DNA of 64,000 nucleotides from an uncultured SAR86 cluster bacterium. GTDB taxonomy: Bacteria; Pseudomonadota; Gammaproteobacteria; Magnimaribacterales; D2472. Under the pieces are notes generated by a model. It was not told the origin of the DNA and searched no databases. It saw only the letters and a program-made list of their open reading frames with translations. The position numbers and the translations under genes were made by a program. The stretch covers positions 1 to 64,000 of the forward strand of contig CACMFH010000005.1 in assembly GCA_902612915.1 (NCBI GenBank), given 5' to 3'. Below are positions 1-8,803 of this stretch, piece by piece (position 1 is the stretch's first letter; each line of letters opens with the position of its first letter).

Positions 1-11
1 AAATTAAAAAA

Positions 12-410
12 ATGTTAGGAAAATGGGAAGGAAAACTATATCAACAATCAGGTGCTGTAGTTGATACATCTTCTGAATTTAAACTTGTTTCAAATGGAAA
101 TACAATTGTTGAAAAATTAGTTGAAGACGGAGTTGAGATGATGACAACATATTCAGATAAAGATGGCGAGCTTGTAATAAAACATTATTGTGCTCTTGGT
201 ACTGAACCAATGTTTACTGTTGATACACTGAATGAAAATTCAATACAACTCAAATCAGATCCTTCACCTGGTTATCATCCGAAACATCATAATTTTGTTG
301 AATCTATTGGGTGGACTTTTACAGGTAGTGATAGTGTGAAAGTTGATGCTTCATTAAACTTAGATGGAAAATTAGAAAAACAATATTCACTTATAAAAAG
401 AGTAGATTGA
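12..410 (+). CDS. Hypothetical beta-rich protein, possibly 5'-truncated by the window edge
   Basis: I do not recognise this 132-residue protein with certainty. It begins MLGKWEG and continues with alternating short strands, which looks like a lipocalin-like or DUF1579-like barrel; in such families an L-x-G-x-W-x-G stretch opens the mature domain. The reading frame stays open upstream to base 1, so the true start, perhaps with a signal peptide, may lie outside the window. Its stop codon overlaps the TTG start of the next gene by four bases, suggesting translational coupling with the MBL hydrolase. Confidence 0.6.
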   Translation: MLGKWEGKLYQQSGAVVDTSSEFKLVSNGNTIVEKLVEDGVEMMTTYSDKDGELVIKHYCALGTEPMFTVDTLNENSIQLKSDPSPGYHPKHHNFVESIGWTFTGSDSVKVDASLNLDGKLEKQYSLIKRVD

Positions 411-1351
411 TAAATAAAATAAAATTATTTTTTATAAGTTTAATTTCAACTTTTAGTTTTTCTAACGAATATGAAATAACTGTTTTAGCGACAAATATTT
501 CAAACTATGGCGGCTTTGGTGAATGGAGCTTTTCAGCTTTGTATGAAAACAATGATGAATCAATATTGTTTGATACTGGGTTTCACGAAGACACAGTTCT
601 TCATAATGCAAAAATATTAAATAAGGACTTATCAAAAGTTGAAAAAGTTGTATTAAGTCATTTTCATAGTGATCATACTGGTGGCTTAATTAAATTAAGG
701 CAAACATATAAAAAAATAAACCCAAAATCATTTTCTAAGGTATATGTTGCAAGAGGTTTTTTTGAGCAGCGTTATCTTGAAAATGGTCAGAAAGTAGGAC
801 CTGGTAATTTTGATGATTCAAATGAATTCAAAATTGCTGCTGAAAAAGAGGGCATAGATTTTATAATTTTAGACAATCATTTTTTAGTTTCCAGAAATCT
901 TTATGCAACGGGCACAGTAGAGAGAACTGACGAATATTTCAATGGACCAAAAGGTATTTATACAGATGTTGAATTAACTAAGCCTGATATTATAAAGGAT
1001 GATCAATCTGTCGGGATGTTAACAGATAAAGGTTGGGTAATGATGTCAGGATGCGGACATTCAGGAATTATAAACACTGCTAAAAAACTTCAATCAATTA
1101 AAAATGTTCCGGTATATGGAGCAATTGGAGGATTTCATTTATTTAGAGCAGATGATGAAACAATTATTAACACAGCTAACTGGTTTAAGGATAATGGATT
1201 AACAAAATTTATGGGTGGTCATTGCACAGGTATACATGCTGCTAACGAAATTGCTAGCATTATAGGTATTAAACGCGAAGATTTGTCGCATACAGCAGTT
1301 GGTAGTATATTGACTAAAGATTTAAATATTATCAGATCTTCAGTTGAGTAA
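407..1351 (+). CDS. Metallo-beta-lactamase-fold hydrolase (COG1237-like), exported
   Basis: This 314-residue protein has an N-terminal hydrophobic signal peptide (about residues 1-19) and the MBL metal motif H85-x-H87-x-D89-H90 followed by TGG. Further His residues lie in GCGHSG (H218) and GGFH (H244), a spacing typical of the COG1237 branch annotated as dihydropterin-type or general metal-dependent hydrolases. The substrate cannot be inferred. The start is TTG at 407, inside the stop of the preceding gene, which suggests coupled translation. It ends one base before the convergent M14 peptidase gene. Confidence 0.8.
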   Translation: MINKIKLFFISLISTFSFSNEYEITVLATNISNYGGFGEWSFSALYENNDESILFDTGFHEDTVLHNAKILNKDLSKVEKVVLSHFHSDHTGGLIKLRQTYKKINPKSFSKVYVARGFFEQRYLENGQKVGPGNFDDSNEFKIAAEKEGIDFIILDNHFLVSRNLYATGTVERTDEYFNGPKGIYTDVELTKPDIIKDDQSVGMLTDKGWVMMSGCGHSGIINTAKKLQSIKNVPVYGAIGGFHLFRADDETIINTANWFKDNGLTKFMGGHCTGIHAANEIASIIGIKREDLSHTAVGSILTKDLNIIRSSVE

Positions 1352-1352
1352 T

Positions 1353-4193
1353 TTATAAATCAATTTCTGAATTAGATCCTAGACCAGCCCCATAAATAAC
1401 GGCATTAAGCCAAAGTCTATTAGTACCTAGAGCAGAACCTCTATAATTTGGCTCACCTGAAAATAATATAACTTGACCTTTGCCAACTTTTTCTCGAGTT
1501 AAATAGGCTGAATTTGCAATTCTTTGTGATGCTTCAGGCCAGACTAAACCACTCATTCTTACGTTAATATCTTTCCCAGCTGGAATCGTTGACCAATTTA
1601 TAGCACGTGCACTTTCTTTTGATGGATCATTAATTAATTCACCAATTCTTACTGCTGCTTGGGCATTATCACTAGTCATAAGAATAGGGTAGTTACCATA
1701 TAAAACAGGTAACACGTCTATAGCTCCAAATGTTAGCCAATGTTTCTGGTCAGTTCGTCCCGCAACCATTGCACCAGACGGCATAAAAATTGATTGCCAC
1801 TTATCGCGTTTTTTTAAGTCCTCAGAAATTTTATCTGCACTTTCCCAGGGATAATTTATATTAAGGTTAACTTTGTTATTTAAAGCATCTTCTTTGTTAA
1901 TATTATCTTCAAGAGAATAAATCTCTCTCTGCAAATCAAAATTGTAATCTTCACTATTATCAAATGTATCTCTTAAGTGTTTTACATTACCAATTCCATT
2001 ATCACCAATAAGAGATCTAGTACCATAATTATGAGCAATTAAAGTACCACCTTGTCTAACCCAATCATTTAATGATTTTTTTGAATTATCATCTAGAGCC
2101 CATCCACTAGGAACAACTATTGTGTTGTATCTTCTTAAGTCAGCATAACTTAAGATAGACGTATTTAGCTGGCTGTGTCTGATTCCTAAATGATGATCGA
2201 TTGACCACCAGCTAACACCAACGTCATAAGAATTAAATCCTTCATGACTTAATATAGCAATTTGTGGTTTTTTAAGTAATCTAAAATGTCTTCCGCCCCA
2301 ATCTGGCAGTTCTTCAGGACCAAAACCTGAATCAAGGGAAACAATTGAAATATTTAATTCTGATGCTACTTCACTAACAATGCCACTTAAATTAGTTATG
2401 TTGGGATTATCCATACTAATTATCGCTACGCTTCCTCTTGATAAGTTATACCCTGACAGGCTTGCTTCTTTATCTATTATTCTTACTTGAATATCTTGTT
2501 CCAATAATCTAGCTGCAAAAGCTACAGAATTATCATCAATTCCGTCTGTTGCCCACATAACAGCTTCGTTATTAACATCAATTGTTTGTTTTGACGGTTC
2601 CCAATAAACTAGATTTGAACTTATATTTTCAGGAACAGTTATAGCTTCTAAACCATAAACCATAGAAAAGTTAAATGCTGTTGTATCGTACATTATTGAT
2701 GAACCATCTCTAAGTACACTTTGTTTTTCTTCAATCAATACTTCTTCATCAATATCAGCATCAAATTCCATTATTGCCGATATAAGAGGGGCCTCAGCTT
2801 GTCTATTGGGAATGATCATACTTCCTGGCGGAATAGTAAAATTCTCTTCAACATCACCTGTTTGTTTTAAAATATTTTTTACAAGAATAGGTTTATCATT
2901 TTTATAGAGTTGAATATCTTGAAATTTTAGCTTTTCAGCAAGTGTATTAATTCTTGTATTATTTTTAGTTGGTAATATTACAAATGTTCTATTGGCATAG
3001 TTGCTATCTCTAGAAACGTTATATCTTCTTCCTTCCCAAAAGTCTTGATACATTGATTTTGAGTTTTTGAGAAGAGTCTTAAGGTTCACCATAGTACTTA
3101 CATATTGATGATGAACTGATTCCTTATATGATTGAATTGTTCCTTCAGGTCTTCTTACACCATCTTCTGCCATTCTTGATTGTTCATATAAAATTCCTAA
3201 AGTGCCCCTGAATTGAACATAAAATGAATAACCAGGATATAAATCTTCATGCCATTCACCTGTATAAAAACGCCAATCTCTTTCATCAAATGCGTTACCT
3301 TGATCTTGTGCAAATATATTTCCCCATTTAAGTAAGTCTTTATCAATATTTTTGTTTATAGGCTCTCGTGGCGGTCCTGTCATAAAGGTATCTTGTGGCC
3401 CCATTTCATGAGCGTCTACTAATATTTGAGGACTCCACTCATTAATAAGTTTTACTCTTCCTTGAGTCTCAGGTTGAGTTAAATATATCCAATCTCTATT
3501 TAAATCAAAGAAATAATGATTTGTTCTTCCATAGGGCCAATCACCTGTATGAAGTAGTGATTGATCGTCATAATTGGGTGCTGTTCCTCTATATTCTTGT
3601 AATGATTTAGCAAATCTTGCTCTTCCGTCAGGATTCATCATTGGATCAATAATGATCAGCATTTTATCTAGCATATCAAGAGTTTCAGGATCCTCGCTAG
3701 CTATGAAATGATATATTGCTGCCAATGCAGCATCTGCACCAGAGGTTTCATTTCCATGAATTGAATATGCCATCCATGCAATTGCAGGCAAATCATCAAT
3801 TAAAGCTCTAGCTTTATTACCATTTGTATTTTCTCCATCAGATAGTAGATTTATGTTTTCTTTTATTTCATCTAATTTTGATAAGTTTTCTGGTGATGAT
3901 ATAAAGATTGCATAAAGCGGACGACCTTCATGACTTTTTGCATACTCCTTAACAATCATTCGATCAGATTGTTTTGCCCATCCCAATACTGCATTAGATA
4001 TTTGATAGGGCGCAGCAACACGTTCTCCAACTTCAAATCCCAAATATACTGATGGTCTATCAATTTCACTAGAATAAGTTCCATCTAAAATTAAACCATC
4101 ATATAAATCTTCTGATTTTGAAGTAGGTTCCATTAATGTATTAGTACTAATATTTAATGAAACTAATAATAGAGAAAATATTTTTATGTGCAT
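1353..4193 (-). CDS. Secreted M14-family zinc carboxypeptidase with C-terminal amidotransferase-like domain
   Basis: This 946-residue exported peptidase has a hydrophobic N-terminus. Zinc and catalytic residues of family M14 are visible: HGNE (H146, E149), NPDGR (residues 187-191), DLNRDW (N232, R233), the third zinc ligand in DAHEMGP (H262), and a candidate general-base glutamate in GILYEQSR (E337). After the peptidase domain, residues from about 610 to 770 (KPQIAILS onward, then VVPSGW and GGTLIAHNYG) resemble a class I glutamine-amidotransferase or DJ-1-like fold without an obvious nucleophile Cys. It probably trims peptides in the periplasm or outside the cell. It is divergent from the ABM gene. 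Confidence 0.85.
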   Translation of the reverse strand: MHIKIFSLLLVSLNISTNTLMEPTSKSEDLYDGLILDGTYSSEIDRPSVYLGFEVGERVAAPYQISNAVLGWAKQSDRMIVKEYAKSHEGRPLYAIFISSPENLSKLDEIKENINLLSDGENTNGNKARALIDDLPAIAWMAYSIHGNETSGADAALAAIYHFIASEDPETLDMLDKMLIIIDPMMNPDGRARFAKSLQEYRGTAPNYDDQSLLHTGDWPYGRTNHYFFDLNRDWIYLTQPETQGRVKLINEWSPQILVDAHEMGPQDTFMTGPPREPINKNIDKDLLKWGNIFAQDQGNAFDERDWRFYTGEWHEDLYPGYSFYVQFRGTLGILYEQSRMAEDGVRRPEGTIQSYKESVHHQYVSTMVNLKTLLKNSKSMYQDFWEGRRYNVSRDSNYANRTFVILPTKNNTRINTLAEKLKFQDIQLYKNDKPILVKNILKQTGDVEENFTIPPGSMIIPNRQAEAPLISAIMEFDADIDEEVLIEEKQSVLRDGSSIMYDTTAFNFSMVYGLEAITVPENISSNLVYWEPSKQTIDVNNEAVMWATDGIDDNSVAFAARLLEQDIQVRIIDKEASLSGYNLSRGSVAIISMDNPNITNLSGIVSEVASELNISIVSLDSGFGPEELPDWGGRHFRLLKKPQIAILSHEGFNSYDVGVSWWSIDHHLGIRHSQLNTSILSYADLRRYNTIVVPSGWALDDNSKKSLNDWVRQGGTLIAHNYGTRSLIGDNGIGNVKHLRDTFDNSEDYNFDLQREIYSLEDNINKEDALNNKVNLNINYPWESADKISEDLKKRDKWQSIFMPSGAMVAGRTDQKHWLTFGAIDVLPVLYGNYPILMTSDNAQAAVRIGELINDPSKESARAINWSTIPAGKDINVRMSGLVWPEASQRIANSAYLTREKVGKGQVILFSGEPNYRGSALGTNRLWLNAVIYGAGLGSNSEIDL

Positions 4194-4264
4194 TTCAGTA
4201 CCCCAATATGACTTTTATGTATATATTGAATAATATAATAAAAATATAGAATAATGGAGTTAAT

Positions 4265-4570
4265 ATGAAAAATTTAGTGATTGTTTCATTTCCCGCAAAA
4301 GAGGGCATGTTGGACGATTTAAAAGAAACTTTAAAAGCTGCGTTACCAGATACAAGATCATTTGATGGATGTATATCAGTTGATACCTATATTGAGGATT
4401 CAACAAATACAATTCATCTAATAGAAGACTGGGAATCATTAGACCATCAATCAAAATATCTTAATTGGAGAATTGAAACAGGGCTTCTTGATGTATTAGA
4501 ACCTCTATTAAGTGGTGGAGCAGGAGGTTTAAAGGCTATAGTTTGCGGCCCGAAACACGACAATATTTAA
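4265..4570 (+). CDS. Antibiotic biosynthesis monooxygenase (ABM) domain protein
   Basis: This 101-residue protein has the ABM or YgiN-like ferredoxin-fold pattern: an N-terminal strand (LVIVSFPAKEG), a helix, then a cysteine-containing strand (FDGCISVDTY) and IHLIEDWESLDHQSKYLNWR. Family members are cofactor-less quinol or heme-related monooxygenases that work as dimers. It has a GGAGT ribosome-binding site seven bases before ATG. It stands alone, divergent from the peptidase and convergent with the SRPBCC gene. Its presence in a catabolic region fits quinone or hydroquinone chemistry, but the substrate is unknown. Confidence 0.75.
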   Translation: MKNLVIVSFPAKEGMLDDLKETLKAALPDTRSFDGCISVDTYIEDSTNTIHLIEDWESLDHQSKYLNWRIETGLLDVLEPLLSGGAGGLKAIVCGPKHDNI

Positions 4571-4592
4571 CATTATAATATATACTAGTTCG

Positions 4593-4608
4593 CATAATAT
4601 ATATTATG
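4593..4608. repeat. 16-bp AT-rich perfect palindrome between convergent genes
   Basis: Bases 4593-4608 form a perfect inverted repeat (CATAATAT/ATATTATG) in the 52-base space between two convergent genes. It could form a weak hairpin acting on both transcripts, but it is almost pure A/T and lacks a U tract in either direction, so a terminator role is uncertain. Confidence 0.35.
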
Positions 4609-4622
4609 TTAAATAATATATA

Positions 4623-5096
4623 TCAAGAATACCATATATGTTTACCAAATTGATTGTGTAATACTGTTTTATTTGATTCTAAGTAATATTTAAGACCTTT
4701 TACTACTGAGTTTAAGTAACTTTGAAGCACATACTTAACATAAATATTAAACACTATTACATTAATGAAATTATATTTATAAGGTAAATATGGTTTTGCC
4801 GTAATTTTTATAATAGATTTGTTTTTAGAGTCTTTAACCTGCCAAGTAATGTCTGCGAGTTTTCTATCTTCAAATATTTCAAGCTTGTAACCATTTTCAT
4901 TCCATTCAGTAAATTTTCTCAAGTATTGTTTTCCACTATGATATATAACAATATCTTCAGAGTTTTCCTGATCCCATTTAATTACTATATTTTTATTACA
5001 AAAAGGATGAAATTTTTCAAGGTTATTCTCACTTTTAATTAAATCAATAACTTTATCAGGTTGCTTGTTAATTTCTAATTGGCTTTGAATTATCAT
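4623..5096 (-). CDS. SRPBCC-like (START/polyketide cyclase fold) protein
   Basis: This protein of about 157 residues is tentatively assigned to the SRPBCC superfamily from its opening SQLEINKQPDKVIDLI, an alternating strand pattern, and a long C-terminal helix (residues about 120-145). Such proteins bind hydrophobic ligands. I place the start at 5096 because its ATG overlaps the upstream TGA stop in a 4-base ATGA; a start seven codons earlier (5117) is possible. It is the third gene of an apparent operon DUF1330 - cytochrome b561 - SRPBCC, read from a promoter region carrying operator A. Confidence 0.6.
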   Translation of the reverse strand: MIIQSQLEINKQPDKVIDLIKSENNLEKFHPFCNKNIVIKWDQENSEDIVIYHSGKQYLRKFTEWNENGYKLEIFEDRKLADITWQVKDSKNKSIIKITAKPYLPYKYNFINVIVFNIYVKYVLQSYLNSVVKGLKYYLESNKTVLHNQFGKHIWYS

Positions 5097-5635
5097 CTCA
5101 CAGATTTTCTTGTCCAAAATTTAAGCATATTTTTAGTGGTATCGTCTTTTACTATAAAGTGATGATAGATAGCCGCTAATATATGAATAGTTATTAAGGC
5201 AATAATTGCATTTGTTGTAAACTCGTGAATACCTCGAATTAACTCAAACATATATAAATTATCTACTTCTGATGACAAATTAAATAAACCAAACACCACA
5301 ATTGGATCATTTGTAAAATTAGCTGCAGTTATTCCAGATACAATTAATAAGCCCATAAGAAAATAAAGTCCAAAATGACCTAATTTTGCCAAATATGTTT
5401 GCCATAAAGGCATTGTCTGCGGGAGACTTGGCGCTCCATAGCGATATCTTAATATTATTCTTAAAACAAACAAGAAAGTAACTATCATTCCAGCTGTTGC
5501 ATGATCCACTCTTGACTCTAAACGATCCAAAAGTTCCATTTCACCCCCAAATTTTTGAGCAACATTTAAATCAAGCATTATGATAATCGCCATCAACCAA
5601 TGGATAATTTTTTGTATTCTTAGATAATCAATCAT
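5093..5635 (-). CDS. Cytochrome b561-family membrane protein
   Basis: This 180-residue integral membrane protein has about four hydrophobic segments and well-placed histidines: H12 (KIIHW), the VDHATAG histidine, LGHFGLY, RGIHEF, and IHILAAIYHH near the C-terminus. This is the pattern of bacterial di-heme cytochrome b561, which moves electrons between quinol and an acceptor across the inner membrane. It touches the upstream DUF1330 gene (shared base at 5635) and overlaps the downstream SRPBCC gene by four bases. The natural electron partner is not evident in the window. Confidence 0.85.
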   Translation of the reverse strand: MIDYLRIQKIIHWLMAIIIMLDLNVAQKFGGEMELLDRLESRVDHATAGMIVTFLFVLRIILRYRYGAPSLPQTMPLWQTYLAKLGHFGLYFLMGLLIVSGITAANFTNDPIVVFGLFNLSSEVDNLYMFELIRGIHEFTTNAIIALITIHILAAIYHHFIVKDDTTKNMLKFWTRKSVR

Positions 5636-5946
5636 TATTCTCTTGGAGGAAGTCCTTTAATTCTTTGAATAGTTGCATTTGTTCCTTCCCTTCTATGTTT
5701 ACTTAATTCTTGATAATCAACATCATTCCACCAATTATTAGCATCGTCTTCAGTTGGAAAAGAAAAAATAATTGCTCTTCCAGGTAACGGTTTTGGTCCT
5801 TCAAGCACTTCAGGTGAATCATCATATGTTATGAATGTTCCATTATGTTTCTTCAAAATTGGAAAAAAACCTTTTTCATAAATTCTATATTCATCTGCAT
5901 CATTTATAGTTAAATTTACTACTACATACACGCTAATATCTGCCAT
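5635..5946 (-). CDS. DUF1330-family protein
   Basis: This protein of about 103 residues matches DUF1330, a small dimeric ferredoxin-like fold: MADISVYVVVNLTINDADEYRIYEKGF at the start, then PGRAIIFSFPT, and a conserved-looking WWND...YQELSKHR. I choose the ATG at 5946, preceded by AGGAG with good spacing, over an upstream ATG at 5982, because the latter falls inside operator A and would leave no room for a promoter. Function is unknown. It leads the cytochrome b561/SRPBCC operon. Confidence 0.8.
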   Translation of the reverse strand: MADISVYVVVNLTINDADEYRIYEKGFFPILKKHNGTFITYDDSPEVLEGPKPLPGRAIIFSFPTEDDANNWWNDVDYQELSKHRREGTNATIQRIKGLPPRE

Positions 5947-5974
5947 TTTTTCTCCTATAAAAACTAATATAAGT

Positions 5975-5990
5975 TTATCCATATGACTAA
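5975..5990. promoter_or_regulatory. Operator A, 16-bp near-palindrome
   Basis: TTATCCATATGACTAA is an imperfect inverted repeat (TTATCCA / TGACTAA around TA) in the divergent promoter region between the DUF1330 operon and the sulfatase gene. It is one of five copies in the window of the consensus YTATCCAWATGACTAA. Length and symmetry are typical of a TetR dimer site; the likely ligand is the TetR protein encoded at 11933. Binding is inferred. Confidence 0.75.
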
Positions 5991-6007
5991 AAATAGCAAT
6001 AAGGTTA

Positions 6008-6013
6008 TATAAT
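6008..6013 (+). promoter_or_regulatory. Candidate -10 box of the sulfatase gene
   Basis: TATAAT matches the sigma-70 consensus exactly and lies six bases before the sulfatase ATG, so transcription would start at or next to the start codon. The right half of operator A sits where a weak -35 (ATGACT at 5983-5988, 19-base spacer) would be. Confidence 0.5.
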
Positions 6014-6019
6014 TAGCTA

Positions 6020-7582
6020 ATGAGTAGAATTATATTTTTACTATTATTTTCATGTAGTTTAATAGCACTAGATAAACCAAATATAATTATTATTTTAACT
6101 GATGATCTTGGCTGGGGTGATGTCTCATATCATGATGGGCCTATTCCAACTCCAAATATTGATGCATTGGCAAATAGAGGAGTTGAAATGAATAGATTCT
6201 ATTCTGCTCCAACTTGCAGTCCAACAAGAGCTTCAATGCTCACTGGAATAAATAGTCTTGCTAATGGCGTTATCAGACCTTATGCAAACCCAAGGACAGA
6301 ATCATATGGAATGCCTTTGTATCATAAAATACTGCCAGAGTACCTGCTTGAAGCTGGATACCAAACTGCCCTTTCAGGCAAGTGGCATTTAGGAATGTCA
6401 TCAGATGAATATTTGCCAAGTAGTAGAGGTTTTCAACAAACCTATGGTCATATGAATGGAGGTATAGACTATTATGACCATTCATTTTCTGGAAGACTTG
6501 ATTGGCACAGAGACAACATTCCACTTGTTGAAGACGGATATGCAACTAATTTAATAGCTAATGAAGCAATTAGAATAATTAAAAATAAAGATAAAAATAA
6601 ACCATTATTTTTATATGTAGCTTTTAATGCGCCGCATACTCCTATTCAAGTCGAAAACGATGTAATGAATGAATTATTATTTATTGAAGATATTGATGAC
6701 AGAAGATATGCAGCAAATATATATTCATTAGATAGAGAAATTGGAAAAATAATTGATGTAATTGAAAATGAAAACTTACTCAAAAATACAATAATATTAT
6801 TTTTTTCAGACAATGGCCCTGTTTTTGATGTCGACCCGATTGCAGCAACTATAGCACCAGGATTACTTGATGCTAAAGGAAATACCATGGGTTTAAAAGG
6901 CTCTAAAGGATCAGCATATGAAGGTGGCATAAGAGTCCCAGCAATAATTTATTGGAAAGGAGTGCTAGAAAATTCAAAATCTGAGCAATTCTTTTTTTCT
7001 GATGACATCTTACCTACACTTTTAACAGCTGCTAATATAAATTATGATTCTACAAAATTCACTGGTGTAGATAGATGGAATGATTTGGTAACTAACGAAA
7101 TTAAATTACCTGTTAATGCAATGACTGGGAATATCATAATATCTGATGATAGAGCATTATTTAATGACAAGTGGAAGCTCTACTATACTCAAAATGTATA
7201 TACTAATTCAAAAAAAACATTTGAGCTTTATGACATTATCAATGATCCGTTTGAGCAAAATGACTTATCAAAAGAATATCCTGATGTGTTTGAATCAATG
7301 AAGAAAACATTTAATGAAGCGCCCTTTGTTCTTCAGCCTCCATATATAAATCCAACTACAATGTATTTATATGGTGATCGGTTTCCTGATAAGCCTGAAA
7401 TAGAAGGATCGCCTTGGCTAGATAGGGAATATGAGGTTGCAAAAAAACATTCGCCATTTATTCAAACAATTGTATTTTCATGGGTATTATTTTTAGCGTT
7501 TAAGCAAATCACCTTTCCATTATTATTGATCATAATCTTTTTAATTTTGTATTTTGTTAGAAAGAAAATCGTCAATAACTAA
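6020..7582 (+). CDS. Type I sulfatase (formylglycine-dependent) with C-terminal membrane anchor
   Basis: This 520-residue protein has a signal peptide (to about residue 17), the metal-binding LTDDLGWGD (D28, D29), the sulfatase signature C66-S-P-T-R followed by ASMLTG, in which Cys is converted to formylglycine, and SGKWHLG. It would hydrolyse sulfate esters in the periplasm. After the catalytic domain, residues about 478-516 contain two hydrophobic stretches ending in RKK, suggesting a C-terminal inner-membrane anchor, which is unusual for bacterial sulfatases. No formylglycine-generating enzyme is visible in the window. Its 3' end overlaps the convergent alpha/beta hydrolase by 42 bases. 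Confidence 0.88.
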   Translation: MSRIIFLLLFSCSLIALDKPNIIIILTDDLGWGDVSYHDGPIPTPNIDALANRGVEMNRFYSAPTCSPTRASMLTGINSLANGVIRPYANPRTESYGMPLYHKILPEYLLEAGYQTALSGKWHLGMSSDEYLPSSRGFQQTYGHMNGGIDYYDHSFSGRLDWHRDNIPLVEDGYATNLIANEAIRIIKNKDKNKPLFLYVAFNAPHTPIQVENDVMNELLFIEDIDDRRYAANIYSLDREIGKIIDVIENENLLKNTIILFFSDNGPVFDVDPIAATIAPGLLDAKGNTMGLKGSKGSAYEGGIRVPAIIYWKGVLENSKSEQFFFSDDILPTLLTAANINYDSTKFTGVDRWNDLVTNEIKLPVNAMTGNIIISDDRALFNDKWKLYYTQNVYTNSKKTFELYDIINDPFEQNDLSKEYPDVFESMKKTFNEAPFVLQPPYINPTTMYLYGDRFPDKPEIEGSPWLDREYEVAKKHSPFIQTIVFSWVLFLAFKQITFPLLLIIIFLILYFVRKKIVNN

Positions 7583-8803
7583 GGCACAAGCTTTCGGATT
7601 TTCAACAACATTAAAATGTGCTGCTTCTGGAATTAAATAAAAACATGTAAATCTTGCATTTTCTTTAACTTTAATTTCTTTATACAAGATTTTATCTGTT
7701 ACAAATTGACTCTGATATTTATCATTATCCTGTCCCACACAACCTGGATATACATCTTCTATTTCATTTCTATATAAATTGTAAATACCAAAATAAGGTT
7801 GATCAGAGATTAATGTTCCTGATTTGTTATATTTAAATTCATCTTCGCCTTGAAATTGCATTATTGGAAATAGTTTCTCTTTTAGGTTAGATCTATTCTT
7901 AACTTCAGAATAAACTCCACCTTGAACGAGTGAATTTCTAAACTTTTTAGCATATCTTTTGTACGACAACTGTGATTTATATTTTAGATGAGTATATCTA
8001 TCATACAAATCTGTGCCTCTTTTTGCATTTCTACCTTTAAATTCAAATAAATCAGATAGTAATTCGAGTGGTTTTTTTAAGTGAATTACGGTAAAAAGAA
8101 GAACTCTAAGTTGCTCATATACAGACATAATTTTGTGTGGAGGACCTACACAGATATCTGGTGCAAGTTTTGCCCATTCTGGCTCAATATAATTCCAAAC
8201 TTGTGATCCTCTTGAATAACTTAGAACTTTATTAGGAAAATTAATAGCAAAGTATTCTAATATGACTGCTCCCCTATCATGGCCAACTAAATGACATTTA
8301 TTTATATTTAATTTATCTAAAAAATCATTAACCTTTATTCCTTGATTTTCGTGTGAATATTTAGGATCTACCCTTAATTTTTTATTATCAATAGACTTTT
8401 TTATTATCAAATTTATAGTGTTTGTAGTAGCAAAAGTATTAGAAAGTTCAATATCAAAATGATTTTCATAAAAAGGAATATTAAATATTAAAATTCTGTA
8501 TTTAGAATTCAATTTTATAAGTTCACCTGCAAGCCAACTCATAGATTCCATAGGATTTGTTGGTATACCTCCAATCATAACTATTGTATTGTCATCAGTG
8601 GCATTAGAGTCGCCAAATTCAAAGTAGTAATGATTTTGATTATTAACAACTAACGTTTTCTTAACATATTTTGATTTTTTAATATTTGGTGTATAAAAAA
8701 GCTTTTCTCTAAAAAAAATAACAGTCGATATGTATATATCAATAAATATGAAAATAAAATTTATTATTGATTTAATTAAACTATTTAAAAAATTATTTAT
8801 CAT
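7541..8803 (-). CDS. Membrane-anchored alpha/beta hydrolase, epoxide hydrolase or haloalkane dehalogenase-like
   Basis: This protein of about 420 residues has an N-terminal hydrophobic segment (residues about 5-30) and an alpha/beta-hydrolase core: an oxyanion-type GGIPTNP, a nucleophile elbow VGHDRGA with Asp (about residue 175) instead of Ser, and a late catalytic His in PEAAHFN. Asp nucleophiles are the mark of epoxide hydrolases and haloalkane dehalogenases. I place the start at ATG 8803, which overlaps the end of the aldehyde dehydrogenase by 11 bases; a longer frame to 8980 would sit inside that gene. It is read after the dehydrogenase from the operator B region, so it probably shares the regulon. 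Confidence 0.75.
   Translation of the reverse strand: MINNFLNSLIKSIINFIFIFIDIYISTVIFFREKLFYTPNIKKSKYVKKTLVVNNQNHYYFEFGDSNATDDNTIVMIGGIPTNPMESMSWLAGELIKLNSKYRILIFNIPFYENHFDIELSNTFATTNTINLIIKKSIDNKKLRVDPKYSHENQGIKVNDFLDKLNINKCHLVGHDRGAVILEYFAINFPNKVLSYSRGSQVWNYIEPEWAKLAPDICVGPPHKIMSVYEQLRVLLFTVIHLKKPLELLSDLFEFKGRNAKRGTDLYDRYTHLKYKSQLSYKRYAKKFRNSLVQGGVYSEVKNRSNLKEKLFPIMQFQGEDEFKYNKSGTLISDQPYFGIYNLYRNEIEDVYPGCVGQDNDKYQSQFVTDKILYKEIKVKENARFTCFYLIPEAAHFNVVENPKACALVIDDFLSNKIQN

Noticed and set aside
4203-4218. Partial match to the 16-bp operator (ATATGACTTT) upstream of the M14 peptidase and ABM genes
   Set aside because: Only the right half matches; the left half lacks TATCC. Not strong enough to add these genes to the regulon.
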